A DNA stretch of 7,666 nucleotides from Pseudolabrys sp. (GTDB lineage: Bacteria > Pseudomonadota > Alphaproteobacteria > Rhizobiales > Xanthobacteraceae): positions 1-7,666 of the forward strand of contig JAHCKF010000159.1 of assembly GCA_026125925.1 (NCBI GenBank), read 5' to 3'. Under the pieces are notes generated by a model. It was not told the origin of the DNA. It was given only the letters and a program-made list of their open reading frames with translations, and searched no databases. Positions 6,443-7,666 of this stretch are shown here, piece by piece; position 1 is the stretch's first letter; each line of letters starts with the position of its first letter. The position numbers and the translations under genes were made by a program.

Positions 6443-7330
6443 TCAGGCGCTCATCCGCTCGATTTCGAACGCGACTTCGCGCGGCAATAGCGGCACCGCC
6501 GCTTCCTCGCGGTCGCGCACGCCGCCGTCGAACGACGGCAGAAACAGTTCCTCGGATTCGGCGCCGTAGATCCGGTTGAGGAAAGCCGGCGTCAGCGCGC
6601 TCGATGGACCGTCATAGGCGATCTTGCCGTCTTTCAACGCGATGGTGCGCGGGCAGTACTTCATCGCGTATTCGACCTGGTGCAGTGACACCAGCACGGT
6701 GAGGCCGTCATTGCGGTTCATGTCGGCGAGCAGATCCATGACGCGGCGCGACGAGGCCGGGTCGAGCGAGGCGATGGGTTCGTCAGCGATCAGCAATTCG
6801 GCGCCCTGCACCAGCGAGCGGGCAATGGCGGCGCGCTGCTGCTGCCCGCCCGACAGATCGTTGGCGCGGCGCAGCGCGTGTTCGGCAATCCCGACGCGCG
6901 CCAGGGCCTGCATAGCGACACGCTTTTCGTCGTCGCTGAAGCGGCCGAGCGTGCCGCGGCCGCTCGGCACGCGGCCGAGCAGGCCAAAGCAAACATTGGT
7001 GAGCAGCGACAGCCGCGGCACCAGATTGAACTGCTGGAAGATGACGCCGATGCGGGCGCGCAGATTGCGCGCGCAGTTGATGCGGCCGCCGCGCTGGATC
7101 GGCTGACCGAGCACGTGAATATGTCCGCCACCGGACTTGCCATTGGCGGGCGACTTGTCGATCGGAATGAGGCCGGCGATGCTGCGGATCAGCGTCGATT
7201 TTCCCGAGCCGGAAGCGCCGATCAGCGCCACCATCTCACCGCGCTTGAGCGACAGCGAAACGTCGTCGAGCACCGGCACGCCACGCAGATAGCTCTTCGA
7301 AATGGCTTTGGCCTCGATGACGGTATCCAT
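6443..7330 (-). CDS. phnC: Phosphonate ABC transporter ATP-binding protein PhnC
   Basis: This 295-residue cytoplasmic ATPase powers the PhnCDE importer. It carries a complete ABC set: Walker A GASGSGKST (38-46), Q-loop FQQFNLVPRLSLLTNV (98-113, with the PhnC-typical NLV block), signature LSGGQQQR (159-166), Walker B LLIADEP (179-185) with catalytic E184, D-loop SLDP (188-191) and switch H217. All key residues are intact. The last 35-40 residues, after LNRIYGAESEELF, are an acidic/charged tail beyond the usual end of the domain. ATG 7330 is preceded by AGAAGGG with a 10-nt gap. It is the first gene of the visible phnC-phnD-phnE run and lies 126 bp after the DUF1045-like gene. PhoB-type half-sites lie immediately upstream, which suggests phosphate-starvation control. 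Confidence 0.95.
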   Translation of the reverse strand: MDTVIEAKAISKSYLRGVPVLDDVSLSLKRGEMVALIGASGSGKSTLIRSIAGLIPIDKSPANGKSGGGHIHVLGQPIQRGGRINCARNLRARIGVIFQQFNLVPRLSLLTNVCFGLLGRVPSGRGTLGRFSDDEKRVAMQALARVGIAEHALRRANDLSGGQQQRAAIARSLVQGAELLIADEPIASLDPASSRRVMDLLADMNRNDGLTVLVSLHQVEYAMKYCPRTIALKDGKIAYDGPSSALTPAFLNRIYGAESEELFLPSFDGGVRDREEAAVPLLPREVAFEIERMSA

Positions 7331-7354
7331 CCGCGGCGCACCCTTCTCTCATCG

Positions 7355-7388
7355 ACTGTCACAATCGCTAACAACGGCGTGTGACAGT
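7355..7388 (-). promoter_or_regulatory. Inverted PhoB-type half-sites upstream of phnC
   Basis: ACTGTCACA (7355-7363) and TGTGACAGT (7380-7388) are perfect 9-bp inverted copies separated by 16 bp. Each contains CTGTCAC, the Pho-box half-site core. They lie 24-58 bp before the phnC start. Neither has a well-conserved direct-repeat partner at the usual 11-bp step, so this is an atypical arrangement. A PhoB operator is the likeliest reading given the operon; another dimeric regulator is possible. Confidence 0.5.
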
Positions 7389-7456
7389 TGAATGAATGGC
7401 GAGGGCGGTTTCCGCGCAGTCCACACCGGCCATTGCGCCGGAGGCCGGCCAAATCG

Positions 7457-7666
7457 CTATGAGGCGCCGCCGAATGCCGCTTGATGCAGCACGACGAAGG
7501 GCACGCCGGGCTGGGCCTGGCGCGAAATGACCAGCCGATCGACGGCCAGGCGCGGGGCCTGCGGCAATTGCTCAAAATTCGCGCAGAAAAACTTCAACGC
7601 CGCGGTCCGTTTCTGGACCGGCAGCGACCCGGTCAAGGTCATGTGAAATCGGAAATCCTCGAAGAC
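7457..7666 (-). CDS. C-terminal fragment of a DUF1045 / 2H-phosphoesterase-like phosphonate-metabolism protein (cut by window end)
   Basis: The last 69 residues of a protein whose beginning lies beyond the window; the frame is open through base 7666 and stops with TAG at 7459-7457. The sequence opens with FEDFRFHMTLTGSLP. The H-x-T-L-T core is the second catalytic His-x-Thr motif of 2H phosphoesterases, and the FRFHMTLTG context matches the DUF1045 family (TIGR03223, a putative phosphonate-metabolism protein seen in C-P lyase operons). The tail ends in a strand-rich QPGVPFVVLHQAAFGGAS. Its place just before phnC on the same strand fits this reading. Natural catalytic role is uncertain; cyclic-phosphate or RNA 2',3'-phosphate chemistry is typical of the fold. 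The call rests on one short motif plus context. Confidence 0.7.
   Translation of the reverse strand, partial: VFEDFRFHMTLTGSLPVQKRTAALKFFCANFEQLPQAPRLAVDRLVISRQAQPGVPFVVLHQAAFGGAS

Noticed and set aside
7426..7448. Inverted repeat CCGGCC / GGCCGG after the DUF1045-like gene, considered as its terminator
   Set aside because: There are only 6 bp with an 11-base loop and no T-run on the minus strand; expected often by chance in GC-rich DNA.

Overview
The window is GC-rich DNA (GC-heavy third codon positions, short intergenic gaps) with gene families typical of Alphaproteobacteria. It most resembles the Rhizobiales/Xanthobacteraceae-Bradyrhizobiaceae group (Rhodopseudomonas, Rhodoplanes or Pseudolabrys-like). 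That placement is inferred from family content and codon bias, not from a search. No mobile element, CRISPR array, tRNA or rRNA is visible.

Left half (1-3611, + strand): a TRAP-TAXI uptake system. It begins with the 3' part of a TAXI-type periplasmic binding protein, cut by the window start. A strong intrinsic terminator follows, then a second near-perfect palindrome and a candidate promoter. Next comes one large gene for a fused small+large TRAP permease with a C-terminal DUF3394-type domain. The terminator between binding protein and permease suggests that the receptor is made in excess of the membrane part. The substrate cannot be read from sequence.

Middle (3612-4367): a convergent junction with a GNRA-loop hairpin, then a minus-strand gene for a small lysine/alanine-rich, histone-H1-like protein with an N-terminal leucine-repeat helix. 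Upstream of it lies a 316-base region without a convincing gene. That region contains a good Pho-box match (two 7-mers, 4-bp spacer) reading toward the lysine-rich gene.

Right half (4368-7666, - strand): a phosphonate/phosphate ABC importer in the transcription order phnC (ATPase), phnD (periplasmic binding protein), phnE (permease). Before phnC comes the C-terminal end of a DUF1045 / 2H-phosphoesterase-like protein of the kind found in C-P lyase operons, cut by the window end. The phnC upstream region carries two perfect inverted PhoB-type half-sites, consistent with phosphate-starvation control. PhnD has a charged, probably helical C-terminal tail, and a strong stem-loop lies between phnD and phnE. 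The most interesting lead is the Pho box beyond phnE, which may bring the lysine-rich protein or an undetected small transcript into the phosphate-starvation response. Otherwise the window is ordinary transporter content, and I see no clear novel multi-gene system.
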